From Euglena gracilis (taxonomy: Eukaryota > Euglenida > Euglenophyceae > Euglenales): a stretch of 64,000 bases of DNA. Made by a program: the position numbers and the translations under genes. A model generated the notes under the pieces. It made no database searches, was not told where the DNA came from, and saw only the letters and a program-made list of their open reading frames with translations. The stretch lies in the NCBI GenBank assembly GCA_039621445.1, contig CP154955.1, positions 53,615,962 to 53,679,961 on the forward strand, written 5' to 3'. Position 1 is the first letter of the stretch. Each line of letters begins with the position of its first letter. This document shows positions 1 through 11,394 of this stretch, piece after piece.

Positions 1-201
1 TGCATAAACGATTTCATGCCAAAAAGGAAGACCAAAAATTCTGTCAGGACATAATCTTTGGTCAGGTGTCCAAAGTTTCAGAGCCGCTTTCATAGGACCC
101 ACAAAGTGCTCAAAATGCGGATCAGTGATTTTCTGTTGGCTGGGTGGGCACCCCCCTCCTCAGAGCTGCCCCAAATTTACTACTCAGTTGTCGCTTCCTT
201 T

Positions 202-500
202 CAGGGCGGCCCTTATTCTTTTGATCTCCCTTCGGCCTGATGGACGGCCAACTCGGATCTGGGGGTGGAATTTTTCAAAAGAAAGTTGAAAAAGAATTTT
301 TTCGTTTTGGGCGGGCGGGCGGGCGGGCGGGCGGGTGGGTGGGCGATGGCCCAAGGAGGCCAGAGAGCGGTTCAGAGAGCGGTTTCCCCCCGAAATCGAC
401 CCGTTTTCCCCGGATCATGGCACTTTCCCATTCACATTGCCTGGGGATTTGGCATTGGGAGCGCTGGGAAGGAATTTCTTTTTGCTGAAGGACTGCCCGG
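202..500. mobile_element. degenerate copy of CAGGGCGGTCC-type MITE
   Basis: Begins CAGGGCGGCCCTTA and ends near CTGAAGGACTGCCCGG. Internal phrases (ATCGACCCGTTTTCCCC, a gggcg..atggcccaagg block) resemble the better copies at 14170-14499 and 51993-52303. No target-site duplication is visible, so this is an old or rearranged copy. Confidence 0.35.
308..345 (+). repeat. (GGGC)n tract
   Basis: About nine GGGC/GGGT units in a row. The strand has G-quadruplex potential. It lies inside the degenerate MITE. Confidence 0.8.
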
Positions 501-579
501 CCCCCCGTGTGGGCCAGGGCGTCTTGCAACCAAATTGCCTCGGGGTCGGTCTGGGTTGGTCCCAGGATTCTTCTCAAGG

Positions 580-1050
580 AAGTGTGCCCCCCCCCGGGGG
601 GGGGGGGCGCTTTGGGCAGGCAGGGGGTCGGTCACTTTCGAATGCACTTCGGCATTCTGTCTGGTTTAAGGCCTGGCACTGCATTCCACTTTCACTTTCG
701 CTTTCGACCCCCCCGGGGGGGGGGGGCAGGGGTTTGGGGTGGGTAGCATTGTAGCACACCCCCGGCGCCGGGGGCTTGAAAATGGCCATTTTCCAGGGAT
801 ATCTGCCTGGGTCGGCAGGCACCGGGGTCCAAAAACCGACCCCCCCTGGGGGGGGTGCTTGCTTGGTGTAAGGGGTCCCTGGCACTCACCACACAAACCG
901 GGCCAGATGCGAAGTTAGCGCCGGCCATAAACAGACAAGAAGCCTCAGTGCGATTCGGGGGGGGGGGGTGCTTGCTATGGGCAGGCGCCCCACAACACCA
1001 GGCAACCCCCTCCCCGGGTTGGTAAGCAGAAGTCTGGGTTGACCCATCCA
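580..1050. repeat. C/G-tract palindromic repeat cluster
   Basis: Alternating runs of 8-13 C and G around short spacers (near 586-607, 709-727, 841-857, 957-968) can fold into several hairpins. The end motif GGGTTGGTAAGCA resembles the end of the intronic palindrome near 46020. No gene is seen. Confidence 0.55.
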
Positions 1051-2062
1051 AAAGGATGGGTCATGTTTTGGGCGAAGTTCGCCACCGATCCACCGAAGGG
1101 ACCCCTGGCTGCATGTTCTGCGTCAGCCCTGGTGACCCCCCGCCACTCCCAACGGTGCCATTCCCTCCCCCCCGATGTCTAGCCCGCAGCCTTGGGTCCC
1201 CCAGTATTGGGCCCCGGCTTCATTTTCAACAGAGGGGCGTGACCTCCTGGTGGGATTGGATGGGGGTTGCCAAGTTACGGAATTATGTTCAAATCTTTTT
1301 TGATGAAATTCGTCAACAACAAAATTTGCTAGTTTTGGGCCGTACGTTGTCTGGGCGCGGTTTGGTGGGGCGTTTGTTGGTGTTGGCTTTATCCGTGGGG
1401 GGTATCCACTGTTGGCTTCCTACTGCTCGGATACTGAGTGGAGGTCACAGTAACAGGCCACATTTCAACAAATCCCCCCAAATAGAAGCACGGGTGCGCT
1501 TCAACCAGAAGGCCGTCTCTGGTGGTGGTGGGGGGGGGTGCGCTTCTATTTGGACCCAACCTGTGCGATTTTTGTTGCTTTCCTTCAGGATGGGGGTGTG
1601 CTCGTGGCCGACTGCCGTCTTTGGTGGCGGCGGACCAGAACCCAGGGCCCCCCACGAGATTGCCATTGCACAGCCATTTGCTCCCTGCCCCGCAGTGACC
1701 CCGCTTGAGTCCACCTTGGACTCGAACTGTCCGGCGACGGAGCCCGATATGACTGCCCTGTTTAGGCTGTAGTGCCCCTTGCTGCGACACACTCCCCGCG
1801 GTGCCAGGACGGCATTGGGTCATTGCTTGGCTGAATTGGTTCGGAACGTTTTGAGTCGGAACACTTGGGAGACCCTTTTTCGCCTGTTTGCCTTCACTCA
1901 CTTTTGCCTGCGCGCGGACACCAGGGGTGGGGCCACGGAGCGAGCCCAACGCGTTGTGCGGGACCTGGTCACCAACCGGGCTCTCCGACTTCCCACCCTT
2001 CCAGTTGCCGTCATTTGGTCCGAGCTTGCTGATAGAGCTCGCATGACCCGTAAACGGGAGCC
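1051..2062. other. no supported gene
   Basis: Open frames of 238 codons (+, 1056-1772) and 186 codons (-, 1389-1949) overlap on opposite strands. Neither has recognisable motifs or convincing splice sites. An inverted pair of about 14 bp (CAAATAGAAGCAC at 1480 and GTGCGCTTCTATTTGG at 1538) suggests a small hairpin repeat. Confidence 0.4.
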
Positions 2063-2485
2063 CATAGCTGGCGTTTTTTTTTTATTAAAAAAAACGTTTT
2101 TTTTGTTTTTTATTAAAAAAAAAACGGGCAAAAAAAACGGCAAAAAAAACAAAGGGGAAAATGATGGTCCAGTTTTTGCCTTTGATCGCAAGGGTGAACC
2201 AATCTTAGCTCAAATGACTTGAAAACCAAAAATTTTGGTTGTCTTCAACAAGAATGGTCAAAATAGGGCATTTTTCTGCCATTTTGGGATGTTTCAACTT
2301 GAAACGTCCCAAATTTGGTGTCTTTCTCTGACCGAGGATGGGCAAAAAAAGCCAAAATTAAAGGCAAAATTTTTTTTTGCCCTGGACCCTCAATGGCGTT
2401 TTTTTTGTTTTTTTTTAAAAAAAGCATGTTTTTTTAAAAAAAACGTGTTTTTTTTTACTTCGTTTTAAACGAAGTGCCAGCTATG
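2063..2485 (+). mobile_element. CATAGCTGGC-family MITE, copy 1
   Basis: A 423 bp element with terminal inverted repeats CATAGCTGGCG and TGCCAGCTATG. Inside are poly-T/poly-A hairpins and the conserved phrases ATCTTAGCTCAAATGACTTG and GATGTTTCAACTTGAAACGT. The same structure recurs at 32771-33191 and 40230-40662, which have clean 8 bp target-site duplications. This copy does not show one. Confidence 0.8.
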
Positions 2486-2852
2486 CTCTGTACGCAGTTG
2501 AAAACCCAAGGCACAGTACATTCCGATGCTGCACGTCCAAAATGCGTTTTTCCTCAACTGTACCAACCACTGAAATCAATTCCTCCTCGGTGAGCACTGT
2601 GTTGGATGGGTCCCCCTGTTATCCAACGGCTTTTCCACCCAATGCTTTGGTCAACAATGGCTTGAAGAATGCATTGAACTTTGGGAATTGAGAAACAGAA
2701 GATGGTAGAATTGGGGCTGTGGTGCGGTCTGATACCTTGAACAAATATGCAAGGGAGTTGACATACGCACACGAAAATTGGCGCCAGCCTTTTCCGTTCG
2801 TGCTGCCACACAGACCTGTTGCTGCTCCGGAGTTGAATACAACTCCGTCGCA

Positions 2853-3131
2853 TCAATGCACCACCGAGCCCATCCCAAAAAGCAATCGTCCAGCGAGTCG
2901 TGCTGTGCCCCATGGGCTGCGCAAACCCCCATGTAATCCAAAAAAACAATTAAGGGCAGCAAGTCGGGCCCGGCGGTAGTCCATAGGCGGGGCGACGTCA
3001 GGGTTGGGTATTGGGCCGAGCAGGGTGTCCTCTTCCTCTGATGGAGTCACCTTGTGCAAGGCCTCCACAAACTTCTCCACTGTGGGGGGCTGGGGCATCT
3101 GGCACTCAGCAAGGTTGCCCAGGCGCATCAT
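2853..3131 (-). CDS. exon-like fragment, unknown protein (MMRLGNLAECQMPQPP domain)
   Basis: Opens with a CCGCC-ATG-ATG context and reads MMRLGNLAECQMPQPPTVEK, then an acidic SEEEDTLLGP segment and MDYRRARLAALN. After about 60 residues the reading becomes low quality, so the true exon probably ends near 2950. The block N..(3-5)..MPxPPxxxxFVxxLxK is recognisably shared with the short reading frames at 26918, 28515 and 29601 (minus strand), at 5926, and at 42095 (minus strand). That suggests one gene family copied around the genome, perhaps by transposons. No function can be assigned. Confidence 0.4.
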   Translation of the reverse strand: MMRLGNLAECQMPQPPTVEKFVEALHKVTPSEEEDTLLGPIPNPDVAPPMDYRRARLAALNCFFGLHGGLRSPWGTARLAGRLLFGMGSVVH

Positions 3132-3232
3132 GGCGGAGGAAGACGCGAAGGGTTTTCTTATGCCGAACATAGAAACTACAAGGAGAGGAGAAAATTTTTT
3201 TCAGAAAAACCATCATTGCGCTTGACCCGTTT

Positions 3233-3840
3233 TCACCCAGGTGTACGTGTTGACGTCCAGGTGTACACCTGGTGTACATGTGATCAAACGTGACCCCCCC
3301 TATATGGCACCCCCCCGGGAGCGTGTTGACCCCCCCTGGCGACAATTAGGGGGGGGGGGTGACAATTAGGGGGGGTTACCCCCCCCCTAATTGACCCCCC
3401 CAAATTGACCAAACCCCCCGGGGAAAACTTTTTGGACCCCCCCCCCCTAATTGACTACCCGGGGGGATTCTGTGCCGAAGCACCCCCTAATTGACGGTAC
3501 CCCCCCCTAATTGACGCCCCCCCCTAATTGAACCCCCCCCCTAATTGACCAAAAGGGGGGTCCCGTGGAGAGGTCCCACGGTCAATTAGGGGGGGGGGGT
3601 GGTACTCAATTTACCCTACATGTCCATGTGTCCATGGGTAACCCCCCCCTAATTGTCGCCCCCCAAGGGGGGGGGGCGACTGTTAGGGGGGTGACAAATA
3701 GGGGGGGGTCACGTTAACTGATCACTGTACTGATCACGTGTACTGGACTGATCACGTGTACACCAGGTGTACACATGGACTCCAACATGTACACCACGGT
3801 GTACACAAGATCCCCCAAAGTGTACACGTGATCACCAAAA
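3233..3840. mobile_element. composite palindromic element, GGTGTACACC ends and TTAGGGGG core
   Basis: Outer inverted segments contain CCAGGTGTACACCTGG-like palindromes plus TGATCA and AACGTGACCCCCC (3235-3300). They are mirrored by GGTCACGTTAACTGATCAC and GTACACCAGGTGTACAC (3710-3795). Between them is a dense array of the core CCCCCCTAATTGAC in both orientations, often with 8-11 C. Nothing in it reads as a gene. Confidence 0.6.
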
Positions 3841-4199
3841 ACACCATATTTCACGCGAATCACGTGGACTTGTAACTGTGAATAGAGGCCCGGCGCTTGC
3901 CCTGTTTTCGTGGGTGTGAACACGGTAAACAGGGCATATTTTCTGATACGAAAACCGTGTCCAGAACGCCGGTTCGGACGTGACGCCGTGTTCCAGAACG
4001 CCGGCGTTCAAGAACACAGCTTCACGAACCTGAGTTCTTGGAAACCATGGATTAGGGGCTCTGGCTTCACGCCCGAACCGGCGTTCAAGGAATCCAGGCC
4101 AATTTCGCCCTAAATACCCATTTTTCGAACATTTTGGAGCATTTTTGGGCTCCTTTTGGCGCATGGCCATGTCGATCGGCCGATTGAAGTTTTCACAGG

Positions 4200-5520
4200 T
4201 CTGGTGCCATGTTACCCATCAATCAAAAGCTCTTCTCAAGGGCTTTTGGCAGATGGCCACAGGATTCAGCCATTATGCACACAGCGCTTATTTTCAGCGA
4301 TCGTGCACTCCAAAATTTGACACCTTAGTTTGTGAAATCCCACACCTCAGGTGCCATACAGCATATCAATTGAAAGCTCTCGCCAAGACCTTTCATTTGG
4401 TACCCTCAGAACTCAGCTACACTGCAAAGCACTCTGAAAATCGGCGATCGCATTTTCCGACCCTGTTTGCAAAGTCGAAATTCCTATGTTTCACCATCCA
4501 TGTTGCCCATCGATCGAAAGCTCTCCTCGAGGGCTTTCAGCAGATGGCCTTAGATTCCAGCCGTGCTGCATGGTATTCTATTTCAAAAACTCCCCAAATT
4601 TGACCAAATGGAAATTGTTGCACAAAATACCCCTATCTGGCCAAATACACCCCAAAAACTGCTCAGATGTGATTGCCACATGTCTACTAACCATTTTGAA
4701 CACTTTTTGACACTTTTTATTTTCGGTCCCCTGGGCGTGGCCCGGAACCGGCGCAAAAATTTCTGCCGGTTCGGGCGTGAAGCCAGAGCCCCAATACACG
4801 GTTTCAATTCATGAAAATATGCCTGTTTTTCGTGAATAGGTATTCACGAAAAACAGGGCATATTTTCGTGAACACAAATTTTACTGAGATCAACCCCAAA
4901 AAACCTGTCAATCCCATCAATCAAAAGCTCTTCTCAAGGGCTTTTGACAGATGGCCACAGGATTCAGCAATAATGCACACAGCACTTATTTTCGGTGATC
5001 GTGTATTCCAAAATTCGACATCCTAATTTCTGAAGTCCCACAGCTCAGGTGCCATACGGCTTATCAATCGAAAGCTCTCCCCATGAGCTTTCATTTGGTA
5101 CCCTCAGAACTCAGCCACACTGCACAGCGCCCTAAAAATTGCCGATCGCAATGTTCCGACCCTTTTTGCAAATTCCAAAACCCACTGTTCACCTGCCATG
5201 TTTCCCATGTTTCGATGGCCCTTCTCGAGGGGTTTCAGCAGGTGGCCTTAGATTTCAGCCGTGCTGCATGGTACTCTATTTTAGAAATTCCCCAAATTTG
5301 ACCAAATGGAAAGTGTTGCACAAAAGACCCCAATTTCTGGCCAAAATACCCCCCAAAAACTGCTCAGATATGATTGCCACATGTCTAAAAAACATTTTGG
5401 ACACTTTTTGGTACTTTTCATTTTGGGTCCCCTGGACGCCGTCTTCCCGCCCGAACCAACCAGACAAGCGTTGGACGCCGGTTCGGGCATGAAGCCAGAG
5501 CCCCAATACACGGTTTGGAT
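4200..5520. repeat. tandem pair of the GAAAGCTCTTCTCAAGGGCTTT repeat family
   Basis: Two direct copies (about 4213-4806 and 4912-5520) share phrases in order: the AAAGCTC-CAAGGGCTTT palindrome, CAGATGGCCACAGGATTCAG, CAGCGATCG-type sites, GGTACCCTCAGAACTCAGC and an end carrying the CCGGTTCGGGC module. They are about 80-85 percent alike by eye. The unit recurs at 7818-8072, 25680-26240, 27470-27800, 43357-43960 and 54640-54990. No long open frame is conserved between copies, so I see no coding role. Confidence 0.75.
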
Positions 5521-5925
5521 TCTTCCCCCCAAAGGCGGCCTGTAGTGGCCGCAAATTCGCACCGACTTCCTCGGTTTCTGGGAGAGATAGAAGGCATTTT
5601 TCAATGACCCGCCGAAGCGTCTCACCCATTGAAAATATGCCCTGTTTTTTGTGAATAGAAATTGGTCTGTAGAAATGGTGTCCAAATGACCCGAATCATA
5701 CCCACATAGCACCGCTGACCCCGGAAAACGAGAAATGGGCGTTGGCCCAAGTAATTGGGGGGCACTTTGGGAGGGGGGACCAGGCGCCGAAGGCGCCCGG
5801 TCCCCCCCAAAGGCCCCCACAATGCTTGGCCTGACGCCGATATTCGCTTTAGAGCCTAACGGATAACAGAGGGTCGGTATTTTATCCACATTGCTTGTGT
5901 TGTTCCTCGGTCTGTTCTTGCAAAA
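5521..5925. other. no gene seen
   Basis: Unassigned sequence with a small palindrome at 5780-5812 (CAGGCGCCGAAGGCGCCCGG flanked by C/G tracts). Confidence 0.4.
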
Positions 5926-6006
5926 ATGGCGAAGAAAGCTGCAAACACCATGGACCGAATGTTGCCACAACCCCCGCTTGCGAACAGATCGGAATTTCTT
6001 TACTAT
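5926..6006 (+). pseudogene. short fragment related to the MKKTANSVDRMLPRPP domain
   Basis: Reads MAKKAANTMDRMLPQPPL, very close to MKKTANSVDRMLPRPPKP encoded in the 1.6 kb duplicated units near 26.9 and 28.5 kb. The similarity stops after about 20 codons, where the sequence enters a palindromic repeat. Best read as a gene fragment captured next to repeats. Confidence 0.45.
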
Positions 6007-6013
6007 ATCGAGA

Positions 6014-6134
6014 ACTGTGTCCCAGACGCCGGTTCGGGCGTGAAACCTGTGCCTGGGACGCCGGTTCGGGCTACCGCCCAAACCAGCGTCCCAGGCACAA
6101 GTTTCACGCCCGAACCGGCGTCTGGGACACAGTT
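6014..6134. repeat. hairpin of the GACGCCGGTTCGGGC module
   Basis: Nearly perfect inverted arms of about 59 nt (6014-6072 and 6076-6134). Each holds CAGACGCCGGTTCGGGCGTG and a second GACGCCGGTTCGGGC. The module is scattered at the ends of several repeats (3970, 4755, 5480, 35950, 43900, 55100-55260). Confidence 0.8.
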
Positions 6135-6185
6135 TTTGAAACCGCGGCTAGGGGGCTCCGGTTTCATGCCTGAACCGGCGGCTGA

Positions 6186-6275
6186 GTAGGGCTGGATAGA
6201 GGTAGAGGTAGAGGTCAAAGTCCTCTACCTCTATCTGACCCACCTCTACCTCTACCTCTACCTCTATGTCACCTC
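6186..6275. repeat. inverted (TAGAGG)n / (CCTCTA)n
   Basis: GGTAGA hexamers followed by CCTCTA hexamers make a simple-repeat hairpin. A second one lies at 6724-6775. Confidence 0.85.
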
Positions 6276-6940
6276 TATGTCCATAAAATGTCATAAACTG
6301 GCACCAAAAAGGGCCACAAAAGGCTCCAAATGCCTCAACTTTGGCAAATTAGCATCTCAACCCATCTTATTTAGGTTAGGAATGAGAAAAAATACTCCGG
6401 ATGGGTGGTCTCAAAAATTGCCAGAAGAGATTTGGGACAAGAATGGCCAATTTTTAATTTTTTCCATAAAAATGCCTTCGTTCGGCATTAATTTTCTTTG
6501 TTAACCCACTTTCCTTAAAAATTTGACATTGGAGATCAGGCAGTGAACTTTGGGTTTTTCGGGCGGGACCCCCCCCACCCCCCCCTCTTCATTGGAAATA
6601 CATGGCGGTGAACTTCACCGGTGAACTTCACCGGTGAAGTTTCTCCATTGAAATTCCTTTAGGGGCGAAGCCCCCAACCCCCCCCCCCCCCACCCCTGCC
6701 TAACCTCCATTGAGGTGACATAGAGGGATAGTAGAGGTAGAGGTGACCTCTACCTCTACCTCTACCTCTACCTCTGGCTGGCCGACGGCTGGCCGACATG
6801 CGTGACGGAAGCCGGGTCAGGTTGTCTATCTCATATGGTAGCAAATGCCTAATTTGGCGTGCCACTGCCAAATTTTAAGAGGCAAATTCCTAATTTTGTG
6901 TGCCAATTCCTAATTTTGAGGAAGAATTCTGGGTGTTGGG
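6276..6940. other. no gene seen
   Basis: Contains short GGTGAACTTCACC palindromes (6607-6640), a poly-C tract at 6678-6690 and the second hexamer hairpin at 6724-6775, followed by GGCTGGCCGAC doublets. Some palindromes recur near 9510. Confidence 0.5.
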
Positions 6941-6944
6941 TGAG

Positions 6945-7130
6945 GGTACCACCCCCCCCCCCCCATATTGTCCCAACCACCTTCCCACTGGGACCCCAAA
7001 TGGACAATATGGGGGGGGGACAATATGGGGGTACCAAAGGAAATTTCATTGGCCGAGCCAAAAAAACCCCCCCTCGGCCGGGCCGAGGGACAATATGGGG
7101 GGGGGACAATATGGGGGGGGGTAAATGCGT
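6945..7130. repeat. C-tract hairpin element, ATATTGTC core
   Basis: Inverted and direct copies of CCCCCCATATTGTCC flank the spacer GGTACCAAAGGAAATTTCA-TTGGCCGAGCC and a GGCCGGGCCGAG arm. A closely similar element lies inverted at 8350-8520. Related elements with other cores lie at 23800-23960, 30105-30240, 30735-30870 and 31655-31830. Confidence 0.8.
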
Positions 7131-7800
7131 AATTTTGGGTATAAACTCCTATTTTCGGGTGGTAAATGCACAATTTTGGGTGGCATCAGCTCAATTTCAG
7201 CGCCTAATGCCTAAATTTGGTGTGCTGCTTCAAGTTGGGTGTCAAATCTTCATTTCGGAGCTACTTTGGACAATTTTTAGTCACGCCTTGAAACCATTCC
7301 ACACAAAATTTGAGCCTTTTTTCGTCATTATTTGGTAAATTTTGCCAGTTCGTTGAAATGGGACACCAGCCGAGTAATTGTTAGTCATTCGAATAATTTG
7401 AAGGCAAAAATTATTCACAGTGACTGTAGAATGACCCAAAAATAGGCTGAAATGGTCAAAATTGGTCAAAAAAGTCCAAAATTGGCAAAAAAAAATTGAC
7501 AAAACTTGACAAAAAATGGCCTCAAATGGGCAAAATGCAACCTTTACCAACAATGAACATGACCCTGAAGGGGGATTGACAGCAAAATGTTTCTGCATTG
7601 CAAGGCTGTGGTTCAGGTCATTTTCCTGTGAGTCACACGGCTGGCCGACGGCTGGCCGACAGCGTGCTCCTCCTCTATCCCTCTACCTCTATCCAGCCCT
7701 GGGCTGAGGAATCACGGCCAATTTCGCCCAAAGTACCCATGTTTGGGGCAGTTTTGGGCTACTTTGGCCCAATGGGCCACTGGTCAAAAATGGCAGATTC
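7131..7800. other. no gene seen
   Basis: AT-richer unassigned sequence. TTGGTCAAAAAAG-type microrepeats lie at 7450-7515, and the GGCTGGCCGAC doublet of 6778 recurs at 7640. Confidence 0.35.
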
Positions 7801-7817
7801 CACACTTATGAAGCCAT

Positions 7818-8072
7818 GTTACCCATTAATCGAAAGCTCTTCTCAAGGGCTTTCTACAGATGGCCACAGGATTCGGCCATAATGCACGCAGCGCTTATTT
7901 TCAACGATCGTGTATTCCAAAATTTGACATCCTAGATTGTCAAATCCCACAGGTCAGGTTGCATATTGCATGTCAAACGAAAGGTCTCGACAACACCTTT
8001 CGCTTGGTACCCACAGAACTCAGCGAGATTGCAAAGCGCCCTGAAAATCAGCGATTGCACTTTTCCGGTTTT
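7818..8072 (+). repeat. partial copy of GAAAGCTCTT repeat family
   Basis: Shares CGAAAGCTCTTCTCAAGGGC, the GATGGCCACAGGATTCGGCC block and the GCGATTGCACTTTTCCG end with the copies at 4.2-5.5 kb. Confidence 0.7.
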
Positions 8073-8349
8073 GCGTGTGAGCTCAGGAACCCACCACGGT
8101 GGTGGGGCGAACCGAATCCACCGACCAGTGGCGCAGCCTACTGGATTTCCTGTTCCGCGGCGAAGGCTATGTACAGAAGCGTTTGGTATGTATTGCAGCG
8201 TGGGGTGGGAGGCGTTAGTCCGTCGGGGTGAGGGACATCGTTTGTGCAGTGTCGCCTCGTGGTGTGTGCGGCGTGGGTGGGAGGTGGTGGGTAGGGGTGC
8301 CGGGGGCATGAAATTTTCAAGGCAAAAATGTTTTTTGTTTGACATACCA

Positions 8350-8520
8350 CCACCCCCCCCATATTGTCCCCCCCCCCATATTGTCCCTCGGCCTGGCCGA
8401 CGGGGGTTTTTTTTGGCTCGGCCAATGAAATTTCCTTTGGTACCCCCATATTGTCCCCCCCCCCATATTGTCCATTTGGGGTCCCGGTGGGAAGTTTGGA
8501 CAATATGGGGGGGGGGTGTA
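8350..8520. repeat. C-tract hairpin element, ATATTGTC core, second copy
   Basis: Same modules as 6945-7130 in reverse order: CCCCCCATATTGTCC doublets, GGCCTGGCCGACGGGG, the ATTTCCTTTGGTACC spacer and a closing GGACAATATGGGGGG. Confidence 0.8.
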
Positions 8521-9640
8521 TTTTCTCCCCTGGTGGGGTGCTTCGCGGCCAATGGTTATCCTCATACGCCCGTCATGACGGAGGTGTTAGTCCATCTAAC
8601 CCCATGTTTGGGGGTTATTGTTCCAGTTTATCCCCCTGGGCTTGCCTAGGCGCCGTCATCCGCCCCGGGGAGCTACCAATCTAACCCAACCTCAATTAGG
8701 AATGAGCATTCCCAATTTACCGACCAACCCCCTCTGTCAACCAAATTGTTCGAATGAGGGATTTGAAGAAAGTTTAGGCCAATGACGCCCTATGGGGGGG
8801 TTCTGTGCTGTCAGTCGTTTCCCCTCATTTGTAACAGCCCTGGGGTTTGATCGGGTATCCCGGACAGTTTCTTTACCGCTCCCCCCCTGGTGCTGGAGGG
8901 GTGCGACGTTTCCCCATACGCGCGGGTGCTTCCATGTGGTTACGCCTGGCCCTCCTTTTGGGTGTCCGCACGCTTTTGGTATGATCTGCTACCACTGGCG
9001 CGGGTCTTGCATATTTTCCCCCCACATTTGTAGAGGGCGTCGTATGTAGAGTGGCGGGTAGGCGTTTTTTTGTTCCTCGTGGTGAGGCTATCCTTTGTTT
9101 GCCCCCTCGTGCGTGGAACGCGTTGCACCGTGGGTAGCTGCCGAGGTCCGGTCGGTCTTCCCATGTCACGGCGGTTGGTGCGGGTCTTTTTTGGGGGTTT
9201 CCGGCGTTGTGTCCCCCCCCCATCCCCCCCCCCATTGATCCGTCCGACGGGGTGCTCGGCCTAGGAATTTCCTTTCCTTCTTTACCCCCACCCTCCCCCC
9301 TATTGTCCATTTGTGGGTGGGTCCCGGGGGGGTGGGGGGGTGGGGGTGTTGGTAATGGTAGGCCCCTGGGGAAGTTTCAAGAACCAACGGCATTCTGGGA
9401 CCAATGGCAAATAGGCAAAATTTCCTTTATTAACAGCAATTTGGAAGATGACAAACATACGTGTCATGTTCCAAACGTGCCCAAGTTTGGTTTTAGGGGT
9501 TTGGCTTCTCCGGTGAACTTCACCAAAAGGCCATTTTTTGACCGAAAAAATCAAAATGTCATCTTTGCAACTTTTATGAAATTTTATGTAAAGTCTCGGT
9601 GCCTTCGGCGCCGTGGTCCCCGCCCCCGGGCTCCCCCTAA
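8521..9640. other. no gene seen
   Basis: G/T-rich unassigned sequence. Open frames on both strands overlap each other and show no motif. A lone CCCCCCTATTGTCC core is at 9296-9309. Confidence 0.4.
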
Positions 9641-9820
9641 CCACTCCCCCCCCCTTAATTGAGCATTTGGGTCCGGGGAGGAAATTTTTTTAGCCGCCAA
9701 AGGCCCTCTCGCAAAGCCAAATTTTCGACCCCCCCCCTTATTTGACCCCCCCCCCTTATTTGAGCATTTGGGGGTCCCTTATCCCGTGGGTGTGCTCAAA
9801 TAAGGGGGGGAGGGGTACCG
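9640..9820. repeat. C-tract element, TTATTTGA/TTAATTGA core
   Basis: CCCCCCTTAATTGAGCATTTG, two CCCCCCTTATTTGA copies and a closing CTCAAATAAGGGGGGG form an inverted arrangement about 180 bp long. Confidence 0.7.
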
Positions 9821-10363
9821 TCTTGCCGCCCTTCGGGTAACAGCTTGCGGTTCCATATGTCGGGCTTCGGCGTTCGGCAGAATGTTCGCCCCCCCCCCCC
9901 GAGAAAAAATTGATCTGGCACCTATGGTGGTGGGTGGTGACGTGATGAGGTGTACGCCGGTGGGTGCTGTGCGGGGCTTGCCTTGTGCCGGTGTGCGCCG
10001 CGTCGGGAGTCTTTTGGTATGTTGCTCTCGCCGTGTCTGTGTGTGCGCCTGCTGTCTTTGGCGGTGCTTTGCGGCTGGGGGTTTTTTTTTATGTAGGGGG
10101 AGGGGCTGGTTGTCGTTATCATGTATATATACTTCGTTCTGCTTGATAGCTTGATAGCGCTTTGTTCGCCCTCCTGCCATGCCGAGGAACGCCTGGCTAT
10201 CCTCGTAGCTTGGCGCTTTCAGGTCCGGTCCCTCCCCCCTAGCCACCTGCTGGCACGTCACGGTTGTTGGGCAGGGTTTCTTCTTTTGCGTGTGGTTTCC
10301 GTTGGCATGTGAACGGACAGCATCATTTCCTGCAAAGCTGGCCAAAGGCAGGTCAGCCCGGAC
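9821..10363. other. 5' flank of the alveolin gene, nothing assigned
   Basis: Upstream of the alveolin start. It contains a C tract at 9891-9900 and short homopolymers. I cannot identify a promoter element here. Confidence 0.35.
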
Positions 10364-10477
10364 TTGAAGACAATTGACGCTCCGTGTGGAAGTCGCGTGC
10401 TCAAAGTAGGAATTTCACGTGCCTTTTCTGCTTCCCTTGGGCTGAAATTCCTTATTTTTTTGTCTAGCGTCGGACAT

Positions 10478-11394
10478 ATGTCTTATTTGGCTGGAGCTCC
10501 AGTCACGGCGGCTGCCAGTTACCCTGTGGTGCCTGGTGCTGCCGCGTACCCAGTGGGCGCATCGTACCCTGCTGTCGCACAAGCCTCTGTGCTCCGTGCA
10601 AACGCCCAATTTGCCGGCCAGAGGGTCATTCGCAAGGAGGTGGTTGGTAATGTGGAGTACATCCCGGTGCAGCACAACCATGAAGTCGAATTGATCGAAC
10701 GGGAGTTCATTGTTCCTGTGGAGAAGATTGTCCAACGACATGTGCCAGTGCCAGTGGAGCGCATTGTTCAGCGCCGGGTTCCGGTTCCTCGTCAGGTTCC
10801 TGTGCCCCAAAGGGTTGAAATCCCAGTTCCGGTGGAGCGCATCCAGCATCGTCAAGTCCCGTACCCAGTTGAGCAGATTGTGGAGAAGCGCATCCCTGTT
10901 CCGGTCACACAGATTGTGGAGCAAGCCGTCGAAGTTCCGGTGCCAGTTCATCGCCGTGTCATTCAGCAGGTGCCTGTTCCACATGCTGTGGTACGTGAAG
11001 TTATCCGTCACGAGCCATACCCAGTCACAAAGGAAGTCATTCGCCAAGTCCCTGTTGAGGTTCCCCGTGAAGTGGTCCGCCAAGTCACGGTCGACGTCCC
11101 AGTCCAGGTGCCGCAGCACGTGCAGGTCCCCTACCCAGTGGAGAAGGTTGTGCACCGCCAGGTGCCTTACCCCGTGGAGAAGGTGGTCCAGCGCCAGGTG
11201 CCCTATCCCGTGCAGAAGATTGTTGAGAGGCAGGTGCAGGTCCCGTATGAAGTTCTGGTGCCAGAACGTGTTGAGATTCCCGTTCCACATGAAGTGATCA
11301 CCCACCGCGATGTGCCCGTTCCCCAAGAAGTGATCCGAACCGTTCAGGTTCCCGTTCCTGTGGAACAGATTGTGCACCGAGACGTGCCACCTTG
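10478..11394 (+). CDS. alveolin exon 1
   Basis: Carries the N terminus and the longest uninterrupted alveolin repeat block, ending VEQIVHRDVP. Donor TTG|GTCACT is used here (phase 2). A donor at GAC|GTGCCA (exon end 11383) is the alternative. The frame runs into a stop at 11408 if unspliced. Confidence 0.8.

Noticed and set aside
310-345. GGGC repeat as a promoter GC box cluster
   Set aside because: It lies within a degenerate MITE and no gene starts nearby.
10415-11377. Long minus-strand open frame opposite alveolin exon 1 (LHxxxHxLHNLLH.. reading)
   Set aside because: It is a shadow of the repetitive + strand coding sequence. The + frame matches the alveolin family and its codon pattern.
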